Shown: positions 20,495 to 29,882 of the stretch, one piece after another
Position numbering within the stretch: position 1 is the stretch's first letter
Layout: every line of letters begins with the position of its first letter
Assembly (NCBI GenBank): GCA_002794775.1
Contig: NBAY01000155.1
Location: 1 to 42,487, forward strand
Origin: Porodaedalea pini
Taxonomy: Eukaryota > Basidiomycota > Agaricomycetes > Hymenochaetales > Hymenochaetaceae
Reading direction: 5' to 3'
DNA: 42,487 nucleotides
The notes under the pieces: model-generated
The model's database searches: none
What the model was told of the DNA's origin: nothing
Seen by the model: the letters and a program-made list of their open reading frames with translations, nothing else
Translations under genes and position numbers: made by a program

Positions 20495-21216
20495 ATGGAC
20501 AGTTGCCCTCCACGTCAAGGAGCAGAGGATGCTCCCTTCTTCGATGGTTGTAACCCACTGGATCTCCCTCGGTACTTCGAGGACATTGAGTATATTGCTG
20601 CAGAGTGTAACTTAGATGATGCAGCAAAGATCCGGTACGTGAAGTATTATGCTTCGAGTTCTGTAGCTGAGCTGTGGGATACCACCAATGGTGTCGGTAT
20701 GGGAGTGAGCAATTGGAATAAAGCGAAGGAAATGATCATATTGTTTTACCCGGCGTTGGCGCCTGGCATGCACTTCTCTCAGGAGGACCTTGATAGGCTG
20801 GTTGATGGATGGAGAAGCTGAGGAATTCAGTTGAGGGAGGATTTTGGAGAGTACCGGAGAGAGTTTATGGTGAGGTCGAGGTATTTGGAGCAAAACTCAA
20901 TGGTTTCAATGGAGAAAACGGCACGCATGTTCATTTGGGCCTTTACCGGCAAGCTGAAAGAGGTTGCAGTGGTGTCTAGAAAGCAAGGAAACCGATCTGG
21001 CCCCAGGCAAACTGTATTCGATCGAGTTGGTGGTGAAGCATGCTGATTACATTCTCACCGGTACGGTTTTCGATGACATACCAACAGCTAAAACACCCGT
21101 ACCAATGGGTCAGTCGAAGGTGAAATTGGAAGAGGTGGATATTGGTACCATGTGGGAGGCGGTGAAGAGCATACAGGTTCAGGTGCAGTCACTCGAGTGT
21201 AGACCTCCATCAGCAA
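20495..21216 (+). pseudogene. Element C gag, first part (Ty3/Gypsy type)
   Basis: ATG 20495 opens a frame with FFDGCNPLDLPRYFEDIEYIA and AAKIRYVKYYASSSVAELWDT, the retroviral-type gag fold region also seen in E gag (PRFFEEVN, then KINWACYYAPV). A TGA at about 20819 interrupts it; the frame shifts again near 20975, and similarity continues to 21216. There element D is inserted, and gag resumes at 27478 with its zinc knuckle. Gag forms the particle core around the element RNA. This copy is disabled by a stop, a frameshift and the insertion. Confidence 0.82.
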
Positions 21217-21221
21217 CAACA

Positions 21222-21634
21222 TGTTAGAATCTGAACTTTCACCTTTTCCTTTATTTTCCCTTTTACCATTTCCTTTATTATATTCGTCCGTTTCATTATA
21301 TTTACCCATCTTACACAATCATTCCCACATTACCTTCATTCGTTCCATTTCCACTCGTTATGTAATGTCAGGTAATATAGTCTCACAGTCGTCGCTACAT
21401 AAGGTCTCAGGAATCGCATGAACCCCTTGTTCTGCTTTTCCTCTTACCTCCGCGACGACCTAGGTGAGACTCGTCCCCCTTGTATTAGTTTAGACTTGTA
21501 TTAATCCTCTTACCTCCGCGACGACCTAGCCTGAGTAAGCGTGTCCCGAGTCTACGCTTGAGTATAGCACGTCCCAGACGACAGTCAGCCGAGGCCTGCC
21601 CAGTCCGAGTCGTCTCCCGGGCTCCCGCCTAACA
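21222..21634 (+). repeat. 5' LTR of element D
   Basis: The LTR starts TGTTAGAATC and ends CCCGCCTAACA. It contains a 25-bp direct repeat (21439-21463 and 21505-21529, beginning TCCTCTTACC). GTTCTGCTTTT at 21429-21439 is complementary to the PBS. No strong TATA box is seen; T/C-rich sequence precedes the complementary stretch. Confidence 0.95.
21429..21439 (+). promoter_or_regulatory. Predicted self-primer segment / transcript start of element D
   Basis: The 11 nt GTTCTGCTTTT are perfectly complementary to AAAAGCAGAAC at 21636-21646, just after the LTR. In Tf1/sushi-type elements the first 11 nt of the RNA fold back to prime reverse transcription. By analogy, R should begin near 21429. The complementarity is seen; the transcript start is inferred. 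Confidence 0.6.
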
Positions 21635-21635
21635 T

Positions 21636-21646
21636 AAAAGCAGAAC
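21636..21646 (+). other. Primer-binding site of element D (self-priming type)
   Basis: AAAAGCAGAAC starts 2 nt after the LTR end. It lacks the TGG expected for a tRNA primer and pairs with 11 nt of the LTR. The match ends at exactly 11 nt on both sides. Confidence 0.6.
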
Positions 21647-21984
21647 CACACCCAGGCTCGTCCCCAGCGTACATCGTCGCTGTCGACTCGCCTTCACTCG
21701 GTCTAGAGGAGCACTCCCCTCGACGGGCTTGACGTGTAAACCCCCTAAACGACAACCCTCAACCCTGCCTGGACGTTTTCGGACGTTCGTGTATTACGTA
21801 AATATATCAACCGACCTTTTCCGACCCTGGCTCTCCGCCTCTCCCTCTGGTGGAGGAACCATCTGACCTGGACGTGGGTAACACACCGTGTACAGTCGTC
21901 GACGTCGTTGTCGATTGTGATCTCGGTCGCCTCCTTCCGTTTGGTCCTCAAACTCGCCGACGAACCTGTCCTTCGTCAGCGTAA

Positions 21985-22356
21985 CAATCACCCAGACAAC
22001 CAACCGATCCCTGTCCCTCCGCCAACGTCAACATAGATCTCGACGAAGAACAACGTCGTGCTCTCCCGTCTCGTTCCTGGTATAACGAGGAACGCCGTTC
22101 TTGGTTTACGGTTACCCAAACAGGTGTTGAATACGTTATCTGGTGGCGTCCGGAGAAAGGACTCTGGTATTCGACGCTTGAAGGAGGAAGGAGATTAAAG
22201 TGGGCCCCTGCATCGATACCCCAAACAACCCCGATTTCGCCATCGCTTTCGACGTCGACCGTTCTCCCACCAATCCCAGGACCGTATAGAGAAGCGCGAC
22301 GAGATTCGTCACCACCAACCCCCCCTGAACGACAAACGGACACGTCTAGAACAACA
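21985..22356 (+). other. Coding-like N-terminal extension of D gag without ATG
   Basis: This is 124 codons in the gag frame without a stop and without an ATG, from after TAA 21982 to ATG 22357. The translation keeps a LWYSTLEGG-R-KWAPA pattern and a DSSPP pattern that are also present upstream of the gag ATG in the diverged fragment at 1-156. Protein-level conservation across diverged DNA suggests real coding sequence, through a non-AUG start, an unrecognised intron or a lost start codon. Confidence 0.5.
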
Positions 22357-23433
22357 ATGTCGACGGGAACCTTCAGCACCCAACAGTTAGAACAGATTGC
22401 GGCGATTGTAGCAGGCGCCTTCGCTCACCAAGCCGCAAACGCCCCAGCTGGCCCTAGCACCGCTACGGTACAAAACATCGACGTCGCCCGACCACGTGAA
22501 TTCACTGGTGGCGACGACTACCTCGACTTCAGACGTGAAGTTCTTCTTTTTGTATCAGCAAACCCGAACCAATACCCTACATCGGAGAGTAAGATTTATG
22601 TAGCTCTCTCCTACCTGAAGGGTGGTAATGCTGCGACGTGGGCGCAGAACTACGTCGAGGAGTCGACAACGTCGGGAATCGTCACCTTCACCGACAGCTG
22701 GGAGAGGTTCCAGGAGCGACTCGACGCCTCGTTCGACGACCCGAATCGCAAGGAGGCGGCGCTAAAGGAATTCCGGGAGAAGGTTCAGAAGGACCTCACC
22801 GCAGACAAGTTCTTCCAACAGCTCGACGTCATCATCAAGCGTGCGGAACTGAAGGACGACGGCATCATCTGTGATCGTCTCAAACGCGCAATGAACATCG
22901 AAGTAGTGCGTGGAGTCCTGAGATCAACGCCGGTCCCGACGAAGTACGAGGACTGGAAGAACAAGGCTATCGAGATCGATCGCGGCGAACAACAGATCCG
23001 CGCAATCCAACGAGGCCGCCTGTTTATACCTCAGCCTCGCCCGCCGCAACAACAAGGACCCCCGGCTCGCCGTCAGGTAGCGGCCCCTCACGTCGACAGA
23101 CGCGACGCGACCGGCGTCACTTTCGGAGGCGCTGGTCAACCGATGGACGTCTCAATGAACGAGGCGCAACGACGACGCGCGTGCTGGATCTGCGGCGGAC
23201 TGGGCCATTTCAAGGACAAGTGCCCGCAGGGGAAGCCGATCATCCAGCGTATGCTGGAACTAATGGCACCAGGCGAACGCCGCATCCTCGCGGACGAGCT
23301 CGGTGCGATGAAGGAATCGGCCTTCGAGGAAGTCGTAGACACTCGGAGGTCGACGGTGGAGGACTATGTGGAAGAAGAAGAGAATGACGAAGAGGTCGTC
23401 GACTCGCAGGGTTTTGCGAGTGGTCAGGCGTAG
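22357..23433 (+). CDS. gag: Gag of element D
   Basis: The 358-aa frame from ATG 22357 to TAG 23431-23433 encodes the particle protein. Residues about 45-210 hold the conserved retrotransposon gag region: REFTGGDDYLDFRREV, SYLKGGNAATWAQNYV, DSWERFQERLDASF. A CCHC zinc knuckle, CWICGGLGHFKDKC, lies at about 276-289 and should bind element RNA. The C-terminal end is acidic. The pol frame lies one base back and is open across the gag stop. A G GGT TTT heptamer at 23409-23415 is in the gag frame, 15 nt before the stop codon. Similarity also extends upstream of the ATG, so the true start may be earlier. Confidence 0.93.
   Translation: MSTGTFSTQQLEQIAAIVAGAFAHQAANAPAGPSTATVQNIDVARPREFTGGDDYLDFRREVLLFVSANPNQYPTSESKIYVALSYLKGGNAATWAQNYVEESTTSGIVTFTDSWERFQERLDASFDDPNRKEAALKEFREKVQKDLTADKFFQQLDVIIKRAELKDDGIICDRLKRAMNIEVVRGVLRSTPVPTKYEDWKNKAIEIDRGEQQIRAIQRGRLFIPQPRPPQQQGPPARRQVAAPHVDRRDATGVTFGGAGQPMDVSMNEAQRRRACWICGGLGHFKDKCPQGKPIIQRMLELMAPGERRILADELGAMKESAFEEVVDTRRSTVEDYVEEEENDEEVVDSQGFASGQA
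23409..23415 (+). promoter_or_regulatory. Candidate -1 ribosomal frameshift site between gag and pol
   Basis: GGGTTTT fits X XXY YYZ in the gag frame (codons GGT at 23410 and TTT at 23413). After slipping, the pol frame continues from 23415 without a stop to the protease. A downstream stimulatory structure was not examined. Confidence 0.55.
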
Positions 23434-23564
23434 CCATCGGGGCGACTGACCGAGAAGAACAAGGGACTTCGAATCCGCATTCATTAAAATATAACCAACC
23501 GTCTGTACAACACGTAGATGCAAACGACGTCGATGGTTTTCCTGATTATGAAGTCCCCACCGGT

Positions 23565-26500
23565 GTGAAAGAAAGGGAAGGATATGAGCAGCTGTTCATG
23601 AGAGGAACTGGCGGACGCCAGCTGGACCTTCTCCTGAACGTCGGACACAGCATGGAAGGTGAAGTGAGGGAGGTGGACGCACACGCACTTGTGGATTCGG
23701 GATGTACGGGATCGTGCATTGACGTAAGGTTCGTCGAACGGTACGGACTTGAAACGAAGCGTTATATCCGACCCCTTGCGGTACTCAATGCCGACGGCAC
23801 ACACAACGAAGCCGGATTGATCGAGGAGTACGTCGACGTTGAACTCACGATCGGTCACCATAAAGAACAGATTGTCCTGGCGGTAACCTCACTGGCATCG
23901 TCCAACATCTTTCTAGGGTACGACTGGCTTCGTCGACACAACCCGGAAGTCGACTGGAAGACGGGAACACTCGACTTTACGCGTTGCCCGAGTGAATGTG
24001 TGGTGGAGAGGGATGTGGAGGAAGGCATGCGGAAGGTGTGGAGAGCAGTGGAAGAGACGAAGGGGGTGAGAGAGGTGCGAATGGACAAGACGTCCTGGCC
24101 CGCATACCTCAACGACTACGCCGACGTTTTCAGCGAAAAAGGTTTCGAGAAGCTACCGGAACATCGCCCATGGGACCACGTCATCGATTTGAAGCCCGAC
24201 TTCAAACCGAGCGACTGTAAGATCTACCCGCTCACGCCAACTGAGCAGCAGTCGCTCAAGGACTTCCTCGATGAAAATCTGAAGTCAGGTCGCATTCGAC
24301 GGTCGATATCGCCCATGGCGTCGCCTTTCTTCTTCATAAAGAAGGCCGACAAATCGCTACGCCCGATCCAGGATTACCGCAAACTCAACGACGGCACGAT
24401 CAAGAATAAGTACCCCCTCCCTCTCATCGACGAACTTGTGGATAAAGTCAAGAAGGCGAAGTACATCACTAAGCTGGACCTTCGCTGGGGGTACTACAAC
24501 GTCCGGATCCGCGAAGGCGATGAGTGGAAGGCGGCGTTTCGCACGAACATGGGCCTCTTCGAGCCGACGGTCATGTTCTTCGGTCTTTGCAATGCGCCGG
24601 CGACGTTCCAAGCGTTCGTCAACCACATCTTCAAGGAACTGATCTACGCGAACCTAATCATCGTATACCTCGACGACATACTGATCCTCTCAGAAACCAT
24701 TGAGGAACACATCGACACGTCGAGGCGCGTACTTCAGATCCTCCGGGAAAACGGCCTGTACTTGAAACCGGAGAAGTGCGAATTCGATGCCAAGGTCGTT
24801 AAGTATCTCGGTCACATCATCGGCAACGGCGAGATCAAGGCAGACCCGGCAAAGACGGAGGCGATTGCGAACTGGCCGGTCCCACGAAACCTCAAGGAGC
24901 TACAACAGTTCCTAGGCATGGGTAATTGGCTACGACGGTTCATCAAGGACTACAGCAAGGTGGTCCATCCGCTGACGTCGCTGACGGGCAAGAAGGACTG
25001 GGTATGGGAGACCGAACAGCAGGAGGCGTTCGAGGAGCTGAGACGACGTCTCTGCTCACCTCCAGTCCTGGTCATCGCTAACGACGAAGGCCCCTTCCGC
25101 GTTGAGGCGGACTCGTCGAACTTCGCACTCGGAGGCGTATTATTGCAGAAACAGGAAGGCAAGTGGAGGGTAGTCGCCTATAGGTCAGAAGCGCTCCTAC
25201 CGGCCGAACGAAACTACGAGATCTACGACAAGGAGATGCTCGCGATCGTCTCAGCACTCAAGGAATGGCGTCAATACCTCCTAGGCGCTCGCCACAAGAT
25301 CGAGATCTGGTCCGACCATGCCAACCTCACCTACTTCAGGTCGGCACAGAAACTGAGCTATCGACAAGCTCGCTGGCGGACCGAACTCGAGGAATTCGAC
25401 TTCCACCTCGAGCACAAGTCGGGGAAGACGATGGGCAAGGCGGACTTACTGTCGCGCAAGGCAGGCTACGATGAGGGAAAGGACGACAACGATGACGTCG
25501 TGTTCATCAAGGACAAATGGCTGAATCGTGGAGTGGTGAGGACGTCGCGTGAGGAAGTGTTGGAACAAGTGGGTGACGCACAGAGGGCGCAGGACGAGTC
25601 GGAGAGATCGACGGGAATGGCGAAGGCCGACGGGTTGTGGCGGATGAAGGGCAAGGTGTACGTACCGTCGACGATGAAGGAAGCGGTTTTACGGGAATGC
25701 CACGACTCGACCCTGGCAGGACATCCCGGATCGTCAAAGACGGTCGAACTGGTACGTCGAGACTTCTGGTGGGCGTCGATGTTCTCCAACGTTCGAGCGT
25801 ACGTCCGAGGATGCGACCGTTGCCAGCGGACGAAGGCTCTGAGAACATCGAGATCAAGGCCACTTCACCCGAACACGATCCCGGAAGGCCCATGGGAAAT
25901 TGTCACAGTCGACCTCATCGGAGAACTCCCAAACTCCAAGGGGCACAACGCAATCTGTGTCTTCGTTGATAGGTTCTCGAAACAGATGCACGCGATCCCG
26001 ACGACGACGAGGCTATCAGCAGAAGGCATGGCCCAGCTGTACCGAGACCACGTCTTCCGCCTCCACGGCTTGCCGAGGAAGATCATCCATGACCGAGGCA
26101 CGCAGTTCGACGCATCAATGATGAAGGAGCTGTACAAACTCCTACACATCGAAGGCAACCCGTCGACGGCGTATCACCCACAAACAGATGGTCAGACAGA
26201 ACGCGTTAACCAAGAGCTCGAACAGTATCTTAGGCTCTTCGTGAACCATCGCCAATCAGACTGGAAAGACTGGCTCCCCCTCGCAGAGTTTGCGTATAAT
26301 AACCGCGAACATTCGGCGACGAAGATGTCCCCTTTCTACGCGAATACAGGACGTCACCCCTTGAGCTTTGACACAACACGAACCTCGTCTGCCAACATGT
26401 CGGCGGAAGAATTCGCGAAGCACATAAAGGAGACTCATCGTGTCGCGAAGGACAACCTGGTCAAAGCGGCAGACAACATGAAACGCTACCATGACCGGAC

Positions 26501-27059
26501 GGCAGGAGCTTCGGTGGACTACAAGGCTGGCGATAAGGTCTTCCTCGATGGACGAAATATCAGCACAGATTCGCCCACGAAGAAGCTGGCCGACAAATGG
26601 TACGGTCCCTTTGACATCATCGATAAAGTAGGAGCGAGCGCGTACAAGCTCAAACTCCCGAAGCGATGGAAAAAGGTCCACCCTGTCTTCAACGAAGCCC
26701 TGTTGAAACCCGCCGTCGAGCCGTCCTTTGAAAGCCAGAAGCAACCGCCGCCGCCGCCACCAGACATCGTCGACAACGAGGAGGAATACGAACTCGAGGA
26801 AGTCTTAGACTCACGTCTGCACCGAGGGAAACTACAGTACCTTGTCAAGTGGGTCGGCTACAATGAACCTACTTGGCAGCCTGAGACGGACTTTGGCGAG
26901 AACGCAAAGGAGGCGATCGCTGAGTTCTACCTCAAACACCCCGGTGCACCTCGGAAACTCGACATCCCTCGTCAACGACTCCGTCCGCTCTTTGTCGACA
27001 CCGAGCCTGACGACCGCGATCATGGTTGGTCGGGACGCCCAACCTTGAAGGGGGGGTAA
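23565..27059 (+). CDS. pol: Pol polyprotein of element D: protease, RT, RNase H, integrase, chromodomain
   Basis: The 1164 aa are given from the first ATG, but the frame is open upstream to the frameshift site near 23415, so the protein probably starts as a gag-pol fusion. Protease: VDSGCTGS with the catalytic Asp at 44 (DSG variant). RT: about 235-400, with LDLRWGYYNVRI and the catalytic YLDDIL at about 368-373. RNase H: about 510-640, EADSSNFALGG, YDKEMLAIV and WSDHANL. Integrase: HHCC finger at about 713-752 (HDSTLAGH, then CDRC), core Asp in VTVDLIG near 781, Asp in IHDRGTQF near 842, Glu in GQTERVNQE near 879. Chromodomain: about 1072-1130, YELEEVLDSR and YLVKWVGYNEPTWQPE, which in chromoviruses directs integration to marked chromatin. 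No disabling lesion is seen. The last codons overlap the polypurine tract. Confidence 0.96.
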   Translation: MKEREGYEQLFMRGTGGRQLDLLLNVGHSMEGEVREVDAHALVDSGCTGSCIDVRFVERYGLETKRYIRPLAVLNADGTHNEAGLIEEYVDVELTIGHHKEQIVLAVTSLASSNIFLGYDWLRRHNPEVDWKTGTLDFTRCPSECVVERDVEEGMRKVWRAVEETKGVREVRMDKTSWPAYLNDYADVFSEKGFEKLPEHRPWDHVIDLKPDFKPSDCKIYPLTPTEQQSLKDFLDENLKSGRIRRSISPMASPFFFIKKADKSLRPIQDYRKLNDGTIKNKYPLPLIDELVDKVKKAKYITKLDLRWGYYNVRIREGDEWKAAFRTNMGLFEPTVMFFGLCNAPATFQAFVNHIFKELIYANLIIVYLDDILILSETIEEHIDTSRRVLQILRENGLYLKPEKCEFDAKVVKYLGHIIGNGEIKADPAKTEAIANWPVPRNLKELQQFLGMGNWLRRFIKDYSKVVHPLTSLTGKKDWVWETEQQEAFEELRRRLCSPPVLVIANDEGPFRVEADSSNFALGGVLLQKQEGKWRVVAYRSEALLPAERNYEIYDKEMLAIVSALKEWRQYLLGARHKIEIWSDHANLTYFRSAQKLSYRQARWRTELEEFDFHLEHKSGKTMGKADLLSRKAGYDEGKDDNDDVVFIKDKWLNRGVVRTSREEVLEQVGDAQRAQDESERSTGMAKADGLWRMKGKVYVPSTMKEAVLRECHDSTLAGHPGSSKTVELVRRDFWWASMFSNVRAYVRGCDRCQRTKALRTSRSRPLHPNTIPEGPWEIVTVDLIGELPNSKGHNAICVFVDRFSKQMHAIPTTTRLSAEGMAQLYRDHVFRLHGLPRKIIHDRGTQFDASMMKELYKLLHIEGNPSTAYHPQTDGQTERVNQELEQYLRLFVNHRQSDWKDWLPLAEFAYNNREHSATKMSPFYANTGRHPLSFDTTRTSSANMSAEEFAKHIKETHRVAKDNLVKAADNMKRYHDRTAGASVDYKAGDKVFLDGRNISTDSPTKKLADKWYGPFDIIDKVGASAYKLKLPKRWKKVHPVFNEALLKPAVEPSFESQKQPPPPPPDIVDNEEEYELEEVLDSRLHRGKLQYLVKWVGYNEPTWQPETDFGENAKEAIAEFYLKHPGAPRKLDIPRQRLRPLFVDTEPDDRDHGWSGRPTLKGG
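27047..27056 (+). other. Polypurine tract of element D
   Basis: GAAGGGGGGG directly precedes the pol stop TAA and the 3' LTR at 27060. It should prime plus-strand DNA synthesis. Confidence 0.8.
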
Positions 27060-27472
27060 TGTTAGAATCTGAACTTTCACCTTTTCCTTTATTTTCCCTT
27101 TTACCATTTCCTTTATTATATTCGTCCGTTTCATTATATTTACCCATCTTACACAATCATTCCCACATTACCTTCATTCGTTCCATTTCCACTCGTTATG
27201 TAATGTCAGGTAATATAGTCTCACAGTCGTCGCTACATAAGGTCTCAGGAATCGCATGAACCCCTTGTTCTGCTTTTCCTCTTACCTCCGCGACGACCTA
27301 GGTGAGACTCGTCCCCCTTGTATTAGTTTAGACTTGTATTAATCCTCTTACCTCCGCGACGACCTAGCCTGAGTAAGCGTGTCCCGAGTCTACGCTCGAG
27401 TATAGCACGTCCCAGACGACAGTCAGCCGAGGCCTGCCCAGTCCGAGTCGTCTCCCGGGCTCCCGCCTAACA
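27060..27472 (+). repeat. 3' LTR of element D
   Basis: It has the same length and ends as the 5' LTR, with one substitution found by eye. CAACA follows at 27473-27477. Confidence 0.95.
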
Positions 27473-28231
27473 CAACATCTCAGAGGAGTCCCAGATGTGC
27501 ATTCTGTGGTGACGCGAGGCACTACATCAAGTCATGCCCAAAGGTGTTGGAGTATGTTCAGGCAGGGAAGTGCGTGAGGGGTGCAGATGGAAAAGTGATG
27601 TTACTGAATGGAGGGTTTGTACCGAACACAGCGGCAGGGGATAACTTGATGGAAAAGATAGATTCATTGCATCATGAGACCGGTACGGCATCGGTAAATC
27701 TCATAGAGGTAGCGACAATGTCAACAGCGTGTACCGATGGGTGGGAAGGCTCAGTAACGATGGCGGAGATTTTAGAGGAAGTGTCGGATGAGGATTTGGA
27801 GGTGGCGAAGTATGAGATACTGCTTAACAAAGCAAAGAAGTGAGCATCAGTGGCGAAGAAAGCAAAGATAGGTGGTGTTGAGATACCAATGAGGCCTAAG
27901 GTGGGGCCAGTGAACGTACTGGTGAACGAGGTTGAGGCATACCGAGTGGCACTGGGATCGAAAGATAGTGGAGAGGACACATACTGAGCACTACCCGAAC
28001 CGAGCTCTGGTGAGGAGGAGGTGTACCCAGAGGTACCGGAGGCGGATGTGTACCGAGAGGCGCCGGAGTTTGACGTGCTTCAAGAGGTACCAAAGTTAGA
28101 TGCGTACCAAGAGGTATCCGAGTTCGAAGTGTACCAAAATGTACCAGAGTGGAAGGACAGCAGAGTGGGTGCATGTGAAGTGGTACCAGAGGTGGATATT
28201 AGTGCTGTGCAGGCATACCGAGAGGTACCGG
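27473..28231 (+). pseudogene. Element C gag, last part: zinc knuckle and repeat-containing tail
   Basis: This continues the C gag frame across the D insertion. CAFCGDARHYIKSC (about 27496-27540) is a CX2CX4HX4C zinc knuckle, giving the RNA-binding end of gag. In-frame TGA codons are at 27841 and 27986. The tail carries five 9-residue repeats (28030-28164). Similarity stops at 28231, where the E LTR begins, so protease and the rest of C are displaced beyond the window or lost. Confidence 0.8.
28030..28164 (+). repeat. Five tandem 27-bp units in the C gag/pol tail
   Basis: The units start at 28030, 28057, 28084, 28111 and 28138. They translate to EVPEADVYR, EAPEFDVLQ, EVPKLDAYQ, EVSEFEVYQ and NVPEWKDSR. 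The length is exact and the frame is kept. Function is unknown. Confidence 0.85.
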
Positions 28232-29062
28232 TGTAGCAATTAACCATCGCCTACGCACCAGCCGAGTCTTTCTCCTTTCATTTACACTACGCCTTTGACT
28301 CCCTTTACTGGCCACCAAGCATTACCATCTATTCATTCATAATTGGTGGCCAACTCTTTATTATAATTCTTGGTATGGACACGATCGGATGGACGGATGT
28401 CATACGAACTCGATCGGCACATGGACAACCAATTCTCTTGGGCACAGGTGGAAGGAATTAGGCGAGTTGGACAAGGACATGGGATATGGTTGTGGAGTGG
28501 TGGGAGATGAGAGAGCAGGTTGGGCACTATAACATTGCTCCATGACGGTTGGCTGCGTGATGTGCGCAGGCCGATCGCCGACTCACCTTCACATCTGTTC
28601 ACACAGACTTGGCTGAGTCTTGCACCACTTTCTCTGCTTCAGTTTAGTATAAAGTCGCGGTAGTTTGTAGACGGAATAGAGACAGAGATAGGGAGACAAG
28701 TACAGAGATAGACAGTACCCCTCTACCTCCATACAGCAGCAATCTACTACATGCAGTTCTATGCTCTACTCACCCGACTCTCACTCTGAATCAGTACACT
28801 CCAACTCTACCACCGACTCTCAGAACTCTGTCACCCAATCACTAAAAGCCCTCGGCTGCTGTCATAAGTGCCGACCCTAACCAGCCGAGTCTTGGTCCAA
28901 TCGGAATCCCGCAGGTATCCGTATCGCCGAGTCTTCATATCTCGAACCTCGCTCTACTTAGGTTGTCCCTCTTGGTATACCGAGTCACCGCAGTCCCCCT
29001 TGGGTCGAACATGAGCGTTAGCCTGGATCACCCTTCGGATTAGAAGAGTCTGCACCCCTACA
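28232..29062 (+). repeat. 5' LTR of element E copy 2 (831 bp)
   Basis: It starts TGTAGCAATTAACC and ends CACCCCTACA, like 8202-9056, with scattered transitions and small indels. TATAAAG at 28648-28654 is a candidate TATA box. It is inserted in element C; the bases just before it are ACCGG, which should reappear after the 3' LTR outside the window. Confidence 0.93.
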
Positions 29063-29065
29063 CAT

Positions 29066-29083
29066 TAGAGCCCACCACGAGGG
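29066..29083 (+). other. Primer-binding site region of element E copy 2
   Basis: TAGAGCCCACCAC lies 3 nt after the LTR. It aligns with TGGAGCCCACCGC of element C. The expected TGG reads TAG, a single transition that should weaken tRNA priming. Confidence 0.55.
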
Positions 29084-29882
29084 GGACAAGGTGCCTCGCC
29101 TAAGTATCAGGTCAATGTCTGAAGCTCCTCGGTGCTCTATGCGCATACAGGCAAAGGTCCAGGAAGAACCAAGCAACCCACCACCACCACCCAGAGGACG
29201 AGGCCAAGGAAGACCAAGAGGACACCCACTGGCCACAGCCACCCTGCAAATATTACATGCTCCTAGAGAAGCATCGTCGTCACCTTTTTGCCGATCTGGA
29301 ATCGCCAACCCAGAAAACACACCTTAGGACACTGAACAACAACAGCCACCCTCAGTAGCCAAACCAGAACCCACACAAGAATGAGGACGACCAGTCGAAC
29401 CTAGAAGGATCCTACCTGATCTCATCAAAACTCCACTATCACTTTGTATCCCAGGAAGTTTCATAACCGGCAACAGGTCTCATCTCAGCATCGCCAGTAC
29501 ACCACTCAGTCGGCAGACACAATGACCCAGGGGAACACCCAAAAGTGAGGAAAGGAACCCAGGCCTCGAAGGATACAGGAGTCTAACAAGGGAACGAAGT
29601 CGCTCCAGATCCAAGGAAGTAGTCAGGAAATTAGTATCACCAGGACCACAAGAATCGGCAACGCCGTATTGAAACCAGTCACTAGGATCGTTGTCACCCC
29701 AAAGGCCAGGATCACCACTTAATTGGAACAGGCAAGCCATCAGAAGGCAACTCGACGAACCTCTGATCCAGACAGAAGGACCAATAGAAGGACCAACAGA
29801 ACGAAACTCCGAACCTGTGAATACTATCCCCGACCAAGAAGAATGATCGACCCCGGGATCACCACAAACTCGGTCTGAGACA
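29084..29882 (+). other. Leader of element E copy 2
   Basis: About 800 nt lie between the PBS and the gag ATG. The sequence is A/C-rich and has several short frames broken by TGA. The region before gag may be partly coding in the ancestor. No gene is assigned. Confidence 0.4.

Larger units (their letters stand above)
21222..27472 (+). mobile_element. Element D: complete chromodomain Ty3/Gypsy retrotransposon (6251 bp)
   Basis: Both LTRs are present (21222-21634 and 27060-27472, 413 bp each) and differ at one position that I can find (CGCTTGAG against CGCTCGAG). The 5-bp target duplication CAACA is at 21217-21221 and 27473-27477. It contains a self-priming-type PBS, gag, pol with protease, RT, RNase H, integrase and chromodomain, and a polypurine tract. 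All ORFs are open, so the element may be competent. It is inserted into element C gag in the same orientation. The near-identical LTRs indicate a recent insertion. Confidence 0.96.

Noticed and set aside
21948..22379. Minus-strand ORF of 143 aa opposite the D gag leader
   Set aside because: The plus strand shows gag-like conservation in this region; the minus frame has no recognisable feature.
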